Both the position numbers and the translations under genes were made by a program. Under the pieces are notes generated by a model that ran no database searches, was not told the DNA's origin, and saw only the letters and a list, made by a program, of their open reading frames with translations. Positions 9,279 to 19,115 of a DNA stretch of 40,127 bases are shown piece after piece; within the stretch, counting starts at the first letter, position 1, and the number at the start of each line of letters is the position of its first letter. Source of the stretch: Bacteroidetes bacterium GWF2_35_48 (GTDB taxonomy: Bacteria; Bacteroidota; Bacteroidia; Bacteroidales; GWF2-35-48); contig MEOG01000037.1 of assembly GCA_001769125.1 (NCBI GenBank), positions 1-40,127 on the forward strand, written 5' to 3'.

Positions 9279-12056
9279 TTATTGAATAATTATTTTTAAG
9301 ACAGAAACTTTATCTATAAAGAAAATTTTTGCAAAATAGACACCTGGTGAATTATTTAAAACATTGATATCAATAATACTTTGAGAGCAATTTTTAATAT
9401 TTGAAATAAGCTCGCCAAGAGAATTATAAATTTCAATTTTGTCTGGTATTATTTCAGGATTTTTAATGAATATTTTGAACTTCCCTTTATTCGGATTTGG
9501 AATAGCAACAACGCTTACTTCTTCATTTTCTGATAAGAAATTTTCTTCATTATTATTGTTTTCATTATTATCGACTTCTTTTTTATTTACAAAAACACTA
9601 CAAATATTACTTGGGGCATCTTGTAAACAAGGATCTATATAAAATACTATAGAATGCCCTTGCGTAGGTTCATATACAGCACCGGGTTCAAGTATTATTT
9701 GAGAACATGCGCCAATATCCATATTCATATTATTATAAGAGGATGAAGGAAACCCTGTCAGATCATATTTGCCAGACCAATAGTGATTAATTCCACCCCA
9801 ATTATGATAATAAGACGAGGGGAAGCTGCTTGTGTTTGTGGTACTAGAACAATTAACGATATCGAAGCCCATACAGGAAGAACCAGTACTTGTGCCATTT
9901 TGATTAAAAGTTTCTGCACATACAGAATAATGACCTGATGAAGGAAAGTAGTGTTTAAAAAGACGACAATTTGCAGTGTAAGCAAAGTGAAAAGGACTAG
10001 AAGGGTAACTCATATCCCAAATTTCAGTTGATGACCCTTCCCACCAAACATGTAATGATGATAAACTACTAAATGGAGAAGACCTATCTTCAAATATTGC
10101 TGTTGAGCCTGTTTGCAAAGTTGAACAATCAGAAATATTCCTAATACTTGGAGTAATATTTGTACAGGGGAAAATTGTAATAGGCTTAGGATTTGCATAA
10201 AAAATCTCTCCTATATCTGTAACTACATATAATTGTACAGAGTAATTAATAGTGGCACCAGTTTCACATTCAAAAAAATAAGGAAGCCCATTACCATGAA
10301 ACCATTCGCTATATATATTAACCCCAGACTTAAGTATGGCCCAATGGTACTCTTGTGTACCTATCGGTGCACCATTAGCCACAAATTGATAATAAGTTCC
10401 CGTTGGGTTTCCTGAGGAAATAGAAAGGGTAACAGGAAAAAGTGTAAAATCTTGTATGGTATTGAATCTTTGATTGTAGAAATATGCTGTTACACTTGCA
10501 TATTGTTGACCACCCTCAGCTGTTATTGTGCCAGACCAGTCGTAAGGCAAATCAAGATTGTATTTGCCGTAAAAATTTGTAGAAGTGGTAGCAGACCCAT
10601 TTCCTGTTGCTGTTATTGTAAGCCCTGATAAATTTTGGAAGTTACTGTTTTGGACTGTGCCAGAAATTGAAATCCCAGGTTTTATAACGACTATTTGTTT
10701 AGATTGTGAACTACTCCCCGAAGTGTTGGAGGTTGTAAGAGTAATATTAAAAGTCTGTGAAGCTTGGCTATAAATATTGTATTGATGAGACGGGTTTGGT
10801 GAAGATGAATAAGAACCATCTCCAAAATTCCACTCCCAACTTGAAGGTTGATTAGTTGACTGGTCTGTAAATTGTACTGTTGCAAATTCCATTACAGGGC
10901 TTGTTGGAGAAAAAGAAAAATTTGTACTAGGAGTTTGGGGGTTAACCGTAATGTAATTGTATTTTGTTTCTGAAGTGCTTTGCACCCCATTGGAAATAGT
11001 GAGAGAAACATTATAATTCCCTTGTGTGTTGTAAGTGATTATAGGGGGTTGTTGTGATGACGAAGATGATGGAACGCCTCCAGGGAATGACCAATTCCAA
11101 GAAATAGGCGAACCTGTTGATTGATCAGTAAAAGAAACAAGACCGCCAGTAAGAATAGTTGTTGGAGATGCCGAAAAGTCAGCATTGGTATTAATAGTTC
11201 CAACAAAATTCTGGTTGGTAAAATCAGAATTTAAATTATTAAAACTTAACGATACTGGAGCAAACGTATAATTCTGTTTTGTTGGTGTAACTGTACCTGA
11301 CCAGCCTGAATTTACCACTAGAGAATAAAAACCTAAACTATTTGTTGAAGTTGTACCACAATTATTACTAAAGGTTACTGTAACACCGTCAATACCATTA
11401 CCAACATTATTGTTAATATATCCTGAAATTGTATATAGTTCAAGAATATTTATATATCGCCTTGGGACATAGCCTTGGGCAATCAATGTATTTAGATTGT
11501 AAGAACTTTGCCTAACCTTCCAGTATCCACCAACAGCCTCAATTACATAAACATTATTATCATCAATAAATGAATGAAATAACATTACATGCGAACCAGC
11601 ATTATTTAAAATATCACCAGGTTTTAAATCGCACCTATCTATTACATTACTTATTGTTGATAGCTGACCTGTACCTAAATGACCCTCTAGTCTTTCCCAT
11701 ACACGTGTTATAAAACCAGAACAATCAACACCATAAGTATTTTGTTGATAATTTGGCATAGTTGTACATTTATTTCCAGCTTTACCATTGCCTGCAATAC
11801 CATTTTGAAACTGTTGAATTGTATGCCCTCCACCCCAGCAATAAGCCATTCCTGTAGTTTGTTGACCAACATTGAAATACGTTTCAACATATATCGGATT
11901 ATAACAAGCATTTTGGACATTATTTGCACCCATTGTCCATTGCAAGTTTGCATAATTGGATGCGTTTTGCATTATTTGAGGTCTTGTAATTTGCGCCTGA
12001 CTGAAACTGTAGAAGCAATAACAAAAAAATAAAATTATTAATATAATATTTTTCAT
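9279..12056 (-). CDS. T9SS-exported NlpC/P60-type peptidase with two PKD domains
   Basis: A 925-residue exported protein. A signal peptide (1-20) is followed by an NlpC/P60-type cysteine-peptidase domain (about 30-205) with VDCSGF (C112), then KPGDIL and SHVMLF (H156), the usual Cys-His pair for cutting cell-wall peptides or similar amides. Next come a carboxypeptidase-regulatory-like fold (about 207-285), two PKD domains (about 288-460; WNWSFPGG and WEWNFGDGS motifs), and a second carboxypeptidase-like fold. The last 70 residues (PNPNKGKF, then GVYFAKIFF and a basic end) are a type A T9SS sorting domain, so the protein is secreted or attached to the surface. Its start overlaps the preceding stop (ATGA). 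It may process peptidoglycan or a partner protein on the cell surface. Confidence 0.88.
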   Translation of the reverse strand: MKNIILIILFFCYCFYSFSQAQITRPQIMQNASNYANLQWTMGANNVQNACYNPIYVETYFNVGQQTTGMAYCWGGGHTIQQFQNGIAGNGKAGNKCTTMPNYQQNTYGVDCSGFITRVWERLEGHLGTGQLSTISNVIDRCDLKPGDILNNAGSHVMLFHSFIDDNNVYVIEAVGGYWKVRQSSYNLNTLIAQGYVPRRYINILELYTISGYINNNVGNGIDGVTVTFSNNCGTTSTNSLGFYSLVVNSGWSGTVTPTKQNYTFAPVSLSFNNLNSDFTNQNFVGTINTNADFSASPTTILTGGLVSFTDQSTGSPISWNWSFPGGVPSSSSSQQPPIITYNTQGNYNVSLTISNGVQSTSETKYNYITVNPQTPSTNFSFSPTSPVMEFATVQFTDQSTNQPSSWEWNFGDGSYSSSPNPSHQYNIYSQASQTFNITLTTSNTSGSSSQSKQIVVIKPGISISGTVQNSNFQNLSGLTITATGNGSATTSTNFYGKYNLDLPYDWSGTITAEGGQQYASVTAYFYNQRFNTIQDFTLFPVTLSISSGNPTGTYYQFVANGAPIGTQEYHWAILKSGVNIYSEWFHGNGLPYFFECETGATINYSVQLYVVTDIGEIFYANPKPITIFPCTNITPSIRNISDCSTLQTGSTAIFEDRSSPFSSLSSLHVWWEGSSTEIWDMSYPSSPFHFAYTANCRLFKHYFPSSGHYSVCAETFNQNGTSTGSSCMGFDIVNCSSTTNTSSFPSSYYHNWGGINHYWSGKYDLTGFPSSSYNNMNMDIGACSQIILEPGAVYEPTQGHSIVFYIDPCLQDAPSNICSVFVNKKEVDNNENNNNEENFLSENEEVSVVAIPNPNKGKFKIFIKNPEIIPDKIEIYNSLGELISNIKNCSQSIIDINVLNNSPGVYFAKIFFIDKVSVLKIIIQ

Positions 12057-12958
12057 TTTGTAAGTATCTTCTCAATTACAAGTTTATCCATTGTTGCTCT
12101 CATAAAATAAATACTATTATCATTATTAATAATACTACTTCGTTTTATTATATAGGGAGAATCTGATTCATCAAGTAAATTAAAAGTACCTGTTAAATTC
12201 AAGCTACTGTTATATTTACGGATTTCACATTGTGTTAAAATTTTATCATTAATGACAGACCCGAAAAAATAAATACGATAGTATGAATTTAAGCTCATAT
12301 CTATTCCTAAAAAATCAATGCCAATTGTGAATTTATCTTTTTTTATTTCAATGCTCTGTTTTGTGCTATTTTTTAGAATAATGCCCTTTTCTCTTCTATT
12401 TACATAAGATATAGAATAATTTTCTATATCACTCTTTTTCTTACCTGAATTTACAATAGAATTATTTATAGGGAACACAACATATTGTTCTTGACCCAAA
12501 AAGAAAAAAACATTATTTTTAGAGTCAATTTTTAATTCTGAAATCAATCCACAATCAACAGACAATTTGATGCGATTTTTAAATTCAAAATTTGTTGAAT
12601 AAATATCAATAGAATTTTCTTTAATGTTAACTGTAAAAAGTTCATTATTTTGGTTAAGAAAAATATCATTTGCACTTATATTCTCAATGATTTTATATAA
12701 TACTTTATCCTTAAAGATTAAAATCCTTTCTTTGACATTATCTGTAACATAAACATAGTTTTCAAATATTGCAAAACTTGTTGGACCTACACCCCCAGCA
12801 ACTTTGATTAGACCTACTTTATTATTATCATCACCATATTGTATTTCTAAAATAGTCTCTGAAGGCATATTTTTAATATCATTATTGCTTGCAGTTTGAG
12901 CAATGGCATAGTTATAAAATAAAAGAATCGTAATTAAATTAAGAATATATGTTTTCAT
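12053..12958 (-). CDS. Secreted beta-propeller-like protein
   Basis: The 301 residues begin with a signal peptide ending in YAIAQ. The remainder shows repeating strand patterns of NHL/6-bladed propeller proteins: GPTSFAIFENYVYVTDNVKERILIF, ANDIFLNQNNELFTVN, ISELKIDSKNNVFFFLG. No enzymatic motif is visible, and the match to any one propeller family is weak. The gene overlaps the stop of the fibre gene and the start of the NlpC/P60 gene as ATGA at both ends, so it is tightly coupled between them. Likely a binding or scaffold protein of the same surface assembly. Confidence 0.7.
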   Translation of the reverse strand: MKTYILNLITILLFYNYAIAQTASNNDIKNMPSETILEIQYGDDNNKVGLIKVAGGVGPTSFAIFENYVYVTDNVKERILIFKDKVLYKIIENISANDIFLNQNNELFTVNIKENSIDIYSTNFEFKNRIKLSVDCGLISELKIDSKNNVFFFLGQEQYVVFPINNSIVNSGKKKSDIENYSISYVNRREKGIILKNSTKQSIEIKKDKFTIGIDFLGIDMSLNSYYRIYFFGSVINDKILTQCEIRKYNSSLNLTGTFNLLDESDSPYIIKRSSIINNDNSIYFMRATMDKLVIEKILTK

Positions 12959-15900
12959 TTAGTATTTTCTTTTAGCTGCTTAACTTCATTTTCAAGGTTA
13001 CTTATTTTTTTATTTTGTTCAATAACATATAAAGTAAGTTCCTCTATTTTTTGCAAAAATTTAGCATTAACATCGCCAACATCTAAGCCATTTTTTATTA
13101 TCTCTTTTTCTGTTGGGATATCTGGTAAATGTTTGTTTTCTTTAATAAAGGTTTCTACCTCTGATAGTGGTTTTAATTTATAAGAATCATCAAAAACAAA
13201 ATCGCTCCACCACTGATAATCTAAAATGACTTTTGATGTATGAATGTTGCCACATACAGTTAAAGTGTTTTGACCAGCATTGAAAGTAAAATTCATAGGA
13301 TACCAATAGGAGCCATCACCTTTTCGTAATATCCAGTACCAACCAGTTGCTGTCATTCCCTGCCCCATTGTTGCACCAGTTCCATCGTCTACAAACCAAG
13401 CACTGCCTACGGGACTTTTAATACTTAGCTGCCATGTATTAATTGAAACATTGCTTGTACCATCCAAAGTAAGATAGCCATCTTTTATATGAAGTTTCGA
13501 GTTTGGGGAATTTGTGCCGATTCCAATATTTCCGTCTAGTCTATATACATTGTTACCGTTTTTATTCCAGTAATTAATCATAGGATACCAAACACCATTT
13601 GAACAGCCCAGAAAATCACCATTTAAATATTTTATCGAACCATCATTATTTGTAGAAGTATTTCCGATGCGAATAGCGCCGCTAACTTCTAGTTTTTCAT
13701 TTGGGGATGTTGTTCCAATTCCAACATTGCCACTACCCATAGTTAAAAATGCTATGTGACCATCTTGTGCTTCGTTACGAATTAGAAAATTATTACTTTG
13801 TGCAAAACCAGTCCAAGCACCTCTTATTGCACTGCCATTTGGATACCAATTTATTAAAGCAGTGTTATTGGTGCCTTCAAGAAACAATAGGTTGTCATTT
13901 CCTTTAACATGTAAAGTATTTTGAGGAAAAGTTGTCCCAATACCGACATTCCCTGAATTATTCCAGAACAAGGCTATTTTTTCACTTCCAACATTGTTGT
14001 TAGTTTTTGTGCCAAGAATACCGCTGGAATAACCAAATAAAGCAGGACCATCCATTGTTTGACTTGCAAAAGAATTTGAGTATTTTAAACCATGAAAAAG
14101 ATCGCCATTCCAATGTAAATAAATAGTTTTGTCATTCATATTAACATTTGCAGAAGCAATATGATTCCCGAAGTTATCGCCCATTGTTGACAAATTTCTT
14201 TTTCCAATATTCCCACTGCCATCTTCAACAATTACATTTGTAGATTGTGAATATAGAGGCAATTGTGATATGTGAACATTTCCGTTAATATCAAGTTTTG
14301 CAGTAGGGTTAGTAGTAGTCCCAATTCCTACATTTCCATTTCCAAGTATTGACAACCTTTTTAGGCTAAATGTATAAAAATCCAAATTGGCATTTTCACA
14401 TTGCTTAATATAAGCACCTGTCATAAATGTACCAATAACTAACCCGTCAGTATTTGTAATCCCTGTTGATGGATTTGTTAATTGCAACGAACTTGCTGCG
14501 GCAACTGGGTTTGGAGGGGGATTAACAATTTTAGCATTTGAAGTACTCCCCGAACCACCACCATGTATATGTAAATTACTTTGTGGGTTTTGAATACCGA
14601 TACCAACATTTTGAGCATTGTTATTATAAATATTGTTTCCGATTTTTGTCCAAACACTATTTATCGTATTTCCTGATAAGCTAATACCCGTACCTGCTGA
14701 ATACGTTGAAACCGGGGTATTAATTGTAAAATTAGGATAAGTGCCAGACACAGATGTAGCACCGTTTCCGAGGATAGAAATAATTTGGTCTGGCTTAGTG
14801 TTTGTAATTGTAAAAGCAGGATATGAACCAGCAACATTTATTCCATTGCCATTTGCAATAGAAACTGTTTGGTCAGGAGCGGTATTTGTAATTGTAGTTC
14901 CCGATATACCAACACCTGTGCCAGCGGTATAGGTTGTATTATTATCTGTAGAATTAATTGTAAAATTTGGATACGTACCTGAAACGCTAGTTGCACCAGT
15001 TCCTGCAATTGTAATAGATTGGTCTGGTTGTGAATTATTAATAGTGAAATTTGGGTATGTGCCAGTAAAATTTATTCCAGTACCTGCGCTATAATAAGGC
15101 ACATCAATAGTGTTCCCATTATTTATTGATAAGTGGTTATCAATAATTGAAAGAGTTTGATTGTCTGTGTTGTCAAGATATGTTGATAAATCAACACTAT
15201 TGCCATTACTTATTGATAATTGATTACTGCTAAGAGATAAGGTTTGATTATCATTATCAGTTGACGTTATTGAAAAGTTTGGATAAGTACCAAGTATCGA
15301 AGTTCCACCATGTCCTGTAAGTGTTACTGTTTGATCGGGAGCTGTATTTGTAATTAAAAAACTTGGATAAGTTCCACTTGTTGAGATACCAGTACCAGCA
15401 GAAAGTATAACAGTTTGGTCGGGTGCCGTATTTGTAATTTGATTTGAACCATTTATGTTAATCCCCGTACCAGAGGTATAAATTGAATTATTATCCGTTG
15501 ATGGTTCCCATTGTGTTAATGAATTGTTCCATTTTAATATTTGCCCGTTGGCTGGTAACGTGCCTGATAAATTCCGTCCTTGTAGTTTAACAACGGTTAA
15601 GGCACTGCTACCAGTGGCATCACCAGTATGAGAGGTGTGTGAAAATGTATTTCCGGTTAATGTTAGCCCTGTCCCAGCATTATATAAAGCACCTAAATCT
15701 ATTGATGCGCCATGATTTGATAAGCTAAGCGTTGTTCCTGTTAAAGTAAAAAATAATTGTTTCCATAACCCTGTGCCATCAGCACTAGATGTTAATATGT
15801 AATTATTCGCCCCTCCAGTTCTTAGTCGTATTTGCCCTGCAACATCTAATGGTTGTGTTGGGTTATTAGTGCCAATTCCCAAAAATCCTGCTCTAGTAAG

Positions 15901-16098
15901 GCGCATCCTTGTTTGGTCAAACGTGATAAATTTTAAATCATAGTTTCCAATAGTCCCTAACCTCATTTTCATAGTATCGACATCGGTATTTCCGTTCATA
16001 ACCCAATTTCCTGTTTGAGATTTAACAGAGAGGAACGTAATTGAGAATATAAAAATAAGAAGGGTCAATTTAGAATTGACGAATTGTTTTTTTATCAT
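12955..16098 (-). CDS. Tail-fibre-like surface protein with repeated SGTYPNFTI units
   Basis: A 1047-residue secreted protein with a signal peptide ending in VKSQ. Residues about 60-110 and 490-900 hold several GIGTxxP units (FLGIGTNNPTQPLDVAGQI, NVGIGTTSPNEKLEV), a hallmark of tail-fibre-like proteins in Bacteroidota. Residues about 200-480 consist of some nine repeats built around PDQTV and SGTYPNFTI, predicting a long beta-helical, probably trimeric shaft. The C-terminus (YKLKPLSEVETFIKENKHLPDIPTE, then GDVNAKFLQKIEELT) is the head region next to S74-like chaperone domains and ends in a coiled coil. This is probably a surface adhesin or fibre. It is the first gene of the long run; a TATCTTTG promoter box lies just upstream. 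Confidence 0.85.
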   Translation of the reverse strand: MIKKQFVNSKLTLLIFIFSITFLSVKSQTGNWVMNGNTDVDTMKMRLGTIGNYDLKFITFDQTRMRLTRAGFLGIGTNNPTQPLDVAGQIRLRTGGANNYILTSSADGTGLWKQLFFTLTGTTLSLSNHGASIDLGALYNAGTGLTLTGNTFSHTSHTGDATGSSALTVVKLQGRNLSGTLPANGQILKWNNSLTQWEPSTDNNSIYTSGTGININGSNQITNTAPDQTVILSAGTGISTSGTYPSFLITNTAPDQTVTLTGHGGTSILGTYPNFSITSTDNDNQTLSLSSNQLSISNGNSVDLSTYLDNTDNQTLSIIDNHLSINNGNTIDVPYYSAGTGINFTGTYPNFTINNSQPDQSITIAGTGATSVSGTYPNFTINSTDNNTTYTAGTGVGISGTTITNTAPDQTVSIANGNGINVAGSYPAFTITNTKPDQIISILGNGATSVSGTYPNFTINTPVSTYSAGTGISLSGNTINSVWTKIGNNIYNNNAQNVGIGIQNPQSNLHIHGGGSGSTSNAKIVNPPPNPVAAASSLQLTNPSTGITNTDGLVIGTFMTGAYIKQCENANLDFYTFSLKRLSILGNGNVGIGTTTNPTAKLDINGNVHISQLPLYSQSTNVIVEDGSGNIGKRNLSTMGDNFGNHIASANVNMNDKTIYLHWNGDLFHGLKYSNSFASQTMDGPALFGYSSGILGTKTNNNVGSEKIALFWNNSGNVGIGTTFPQNTLHVKGNDNLLFLEGTNNTALINWYPNGSAIRGAWTGFAQSNNFLIRNEAQDGHIAFLTMGSGNVGIGTTSPNEKLEVSGAIRIGNTSTNNDGSIKYLNGDFLGCSNGVWYPMINYWNKNGNNVYRLDGNIGIGTNSPNSKLHIKDGYLTLDGTSNVSINTWQLSIKSPVGSAWFVDDGTGATMGQGMTATGWYWILRKGDGSYWYPMNFTFNAGQNTLTVCGNIHTSKVILDYQWWSDFVFDDSYKLKPLSEVETFIKENKHLPDIPTEKEIIKNGLDVGDVNAKFLQKIEELTLYVIEQNKKISNLENEVKQLKENTK

Positions 16099-16119
16099 AA
16101 GATTAATTTTTTAGCGAGA

Positions 16120-16127
16120 CAAAGATA
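16120..16127 (-). promoter_or_regulatory. Promoter -7 box for the fibre operon
   Basis: The minus strand reads TATCTTTG, a perfect match to the Bacteroidota -7 consensus TAnnTTTG, 21 bases before the fibre start codon. That leaves a leader of roughly 14 bases. No good TTG is visible at the usual -33 spacing, so the call rests on the -7 box. The same TATCTTTG box lies before the peptidase gene at 19090. The rest of the 258-base gap is AT-rich with no other structure I could find. Confidence 0.45.
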
Positions 16128-16356
16128 TATTTTTTTTATAAATAGTAGAAATCAATAAAAAACAAAGCAAACAAATGCACAAAACATGCATTGTTAACGT
16201 AATTGCCTTGAAAAGTTAGTTTTATATTTGTTTTCAGAATAACAATTTTCTAAACTTAGACTTAAAAACTTGAGTTATGATAAGCTATTGTTTTTTTATA
16301 TCTCTGTTGTTTTTATATTATCTGTGCAGTTTTAAATAAAATCTATTTTTATAATT

Positions 16357-18207
16357 CTATTCAATATCAATTATAGATATTATCCTTGTTTTATCTTCAT
16401 TAAAGTATAGTAAATATGTAGTGTTGAGGTTTTGCAGGATTTCAATAATTTTTTCATCTGAAATATCAGAGTATTTTTTCTTTAATGTATTCTGCAATTC
16501 TTCAAAAGAACATACTTTGTCATTAGTAATTTTTAAGACTTCTACATATTCTGGCTCGGTAAATTCAACACTAAATTTTTTTTCATTATTGACGTATTCA
16601 CTATAATATACTTTTTCTTCTGTTTTTATTACTTTGTATGTAAAAGGCCGCTCCCTGTATATATTTTCAATTGAAGAAAAAGAACTCCACTCACTTGCAT
16701 TATCAATAGTTTTTTTTAAATACCCAAATAAAATTGAAGGGGGTTTTATTAAAGATTCAGGGACGTAATATGATGTTGGGTTGCTGTCGTATTGTTTAAT
16801 TTCGCTTTCACTTATTGACTTGTAATATTTGGCTTCCCTGTATAAAGCAAAAGCCCCATGAATATGATATAAACTGAGAGGTTTTGCATTAAAATAAAAT
16901 CTCAGGTAATGAAGGTTATTAATGCTTTCCAAAACATCTTCTTTCGTCTCGTCTGGTATTCCTTTTATTAGATTTGTTTTTATATTCATCCCGTGTTTTA
17001 AAGCTGATTTTACTACTAAAATATTTAATGCAAAATCATTGCTTTTATTCATTTTTTTTAATAATGAATCTGATATGCTTTCGTAACCTACAAATATTTC
17101 TGTGAACCCAGCTATAGCCATCTTTTTTATAATTTCTTCATTCAAATGACTATGAGGTATCATTTCACACCAAAGAGTAATTACAGTTTCTCTAGTTGAA
17201 TTACTTTTTATCAGGAGATTTAAGAATTCATCAAACCTTTCAATTCCGGTGCCTATTATATCATTGTCAACAAACATAAATTTTTCTGCCTCATATGTTT
17301 TTGAGAGATATTCAATTTCTTCAATAATGTTTTGTGGCGTCCTCTCTCTATACTTATACCCTTCGCTGTAATTACAAAATTTACATTTTTTCCAGTGACA
17401 AGACCTGATAGAGTTAATTGGATAATGAATAGTTTTTTGGTTCTTTATTCCAGATTTAAGCAAGGCGAAATCATCGTAATTTGGGAAAATATAATTATCA
17501 AAATCAAGATATTTACTTTTATTAGTGAGTGAATCAACAATTTTATTATCCTTTCTGTAAATAAAACGTGCAATTTGTTCGTAGGATTCTTGATTATTTT
17601 TTAACTGTTCGCATAAGTCTAATAACGGGTATTCACCCTCTCCCCATATTGCAAAATCTAAATCGCTGCTTAAATTCATTAATTCTGTTGCCGTTTCTTT
17701 ACGCTCAAAACCACCCATTACAATTTTTGTTTCAGGTGACCTTTTTTTAACTTCTTTGGCTAAGATAATGCCCGGAATCCATTGATATAACTTGTAAGAA
17801 ATACCAAACAGCAATATGTTTTTAAAATCAATTTTATCTAGTTCGGTAGTAATAATTTCTAAAGCTTTATTTTTTATTTCTTCAATATATAATTTGTAAT
17901 CACTTCCTAAATCAAAGAAAATTTCAGGGTTTGATTTATGCAGGTATGCAAGTATTTTATTATATAACTCAATATCGTTGGTTTCTTCTGCCAGTATTGC
18001 ATTAAAAGGCATCAGCTTAATTTCAATATCTATTATATCTTCGTCTAGTTCTCCTGTGATGATTGAATTTAATAAAAAATTCCAGTATTTAATATCAACC
18101 TGAAAATTATTTAGCTGAAGGAAACTTTTTAATATAGAAAGACCTGAAGATGGGTAGTAGATTGTTGCTGGAGGTAAATAATTTAAGATTATCTTTTTCT
18201 CGTTCAT
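16357..18207 (-). CDS. B12-binding-type radical SAM enzyme related to RiPP maturation C-methyltransferases
   Basis: A 616-residue protein. The N-terminus (NYLPPATIYYPSSGLSILKSFLQLNNFQVD) and the region around KIVMGGFE match the cobalamin-binding Rossmann domain of this class. The radical SAM cysteines are in SIRSCHWKKCKFC (C-x4-C-x2-C), followed by YRERTPQNIIEEIEYL and FMFVDNDI. The last 80 residues (a winged-helix-like segment ending in YLLYFNEDKTRIISI) resemble the C-terminal domain of 'RiPP maturation radical SAM protein 1'. Members of that family methylate unactivated carbons in peptides or rearrange them. No precursor peptide gene is obvious here, so the substrate is open. It lies 25 bases after a secreted metallopeptidase, probably in one operon. 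Confidence 0.8.
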   Translation of the reverse strand: MNEKKIILNYLPPATIYYPSSGLSILKSFLQLNNFQVDIKYWNFLLNSIITGELDEDIIDIEIKLMPFNAILAEETNDIELYNKILAYLHKSNPEIFFDLGSDYKLYIEEIKNKALEIITTELDKIDFKNILLFGISYKLYQWIPGIILAKEVKKRSPETKIVMGGFERKETATELMNLSSDLDFAIWGEGEYPLLDLCEQLKNNQESYEQIARFIYRKDNKIVDSLTNKSKYLDFDNYIFPNYDDFALLKSGIKNQKTIHYPINSIRSCHWKKCKFCNYSEGYKYRERTPQNIIEEIEYLSKTYEAEKFMFVDNDIIGTGIERFDEFLNLLIKSNSTRETVITLWCEMIPHSHLNEEIIKKMAIAGFTEIFVGYESISDSLLKKMNKSNDFALNILVVKSALKHGMNIKTNLIKGIPDETKEDVLESINNLHYLRFYFNAKPLSLYHIHGAFALYREAKYYKSISESEIKQYDSNPTSYYVPESLIKPPSILFGYLKKTIDNASEWSSFSSIENIYRERPFTYKVIKTEEKVYYSEYVNNEKKFSVEFTEPEYVEVLKITNDKVCSFEELQNTLKKKYSDISDEKIIEILQNLNTTYLLYFNEDKTRIISIIDIE

Positions 18208-18232
18208 AATGCAATATTATTTTTTATTAAGA

Positions 18233-19090
18233 TTATAGCGAATTCCAGTAATTATCGTCCATTTCTTTACAATGTCTTAAAAGAAACTGCTTCATATAAT
18301 TTACTTTTTTTGCAATTACTTCATCGTTTTTTATACACCTTTTTACTTTCCGTATCTCACGTTTAATAAAAAGCGAGGTGAAAACCTCTGCTTTGTCTTC
18401 TTCCAATGCAGAACCTGAATATTTTGTTATTAAACCAGTACATGGATGGCTAACACTAAATAATCTTGACTTAAATAACTTTCTTCTTTTCAATTTTTTT
18501 AAGTCTGGGTATAAAGCTGCGCCACCTTTGCCATATTCAAAATTTGTAGGATTAAAGCTATTCCAAACACTGTCTTTATAATATAGATTTCCGTTTATTT
18601 CCTGCTCAACCATGTGATAAAACTCATGATGGAGGGTGTGCTTGATGTAATATTTAAATTTTCTACCTTCATATATTTTTCTGTTCCAACCCTGTAATAC
18701 ATCTAAAAATAGTATCTCTTTATAAGCATCTGGCAGGGCACTTCGGTGTTGTTCTCCATATCTCAAAATTCTTACAAATGCAACATATTTTAAATTCGAC
18801 CTTTTGACCAAAGAGGGTGGGTATTTATTAAATTCTTCGCTGAATATTTTTAAATAAGATAACAGTTCTTTGTACTCCCCTTTAGTTTTTGTTTTAGAAT
18901 AATTAACGTCCTTCCATGATGCTGTTGGTATGCTGTCGTAAACAAATGAAATTGCATATTTTTTTTGAAGCTGTGAAATAATTGAATTGATTTTTTCTTT
19001 AACTTTTATTTCACTGGCAGAGGTTGAAACAACAGCAACAAGCAGACTAAGGACAATAAAACCAAATATAATTCTCTTTGCCATTTTCAA
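18233..19090 (-). CDS. Secreted putative zinc metallopeptidase (HExxH, Peptidase_Mx-like)
   Basis: The 285 residues begin with a signal peptide (hydrophobic run ending in STSAS). Residues about 153-160 read HHEFYHMVE, an HExxH zinc motif, and a later ALEEDKAEVFTSLF supplies the glutamate expected as third zinc ligand. The arrangement (HExxH, then NPTNFEYG, then a loop, then EDxAE) fits the 'putative zinc-binding metallopeptidase' family PF15887, which is common in Bacteroidota. It precedes the radical SAM gene by 25 bases, so the pair may act together, for example by processing a modified peptide outside the cytoplasm; that link is inference. A -7 promoter box lies 26 bases upstream. Confidence 0.8.
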   Translation of the reverse strand: MKMAKRIIFGFIVLSLLVAVVSTSASEIKVKEKINSIISQLQKKYAISFVYDSIPTASWKDVNYSKTKTKGEYKELLSYLKIFSEEFNKYPPSLVKRSNLKYVAFVRILRYGEQHRSALPDAYKEILFLDVLQGWNRKIYEGRKFKYYIKHTLHHEFYHMVEQEINGNLYYKDSVWNSFNPTNFEYGKGGAALYPDLKKLKRRKLFKSRLFSVSHPCTGLITKYSGSALEEDKAEVFTSLFIKREIRKVKRCIKNDEVIAKKVNYMKQFLLRHCKEMDDNYWNSL

Positions 19091-19115
19091 ACATTAATTT
19101 TCTTTAGTTTCATTG

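Noticed and set aside
16111-16127. TAGCGAGACAAAG as a second copy of the tRNA-like end
   Set aside because: Only AGCGAGA is shared with 25279-25299, too short to be an attachment site; the T-loop part is absent.
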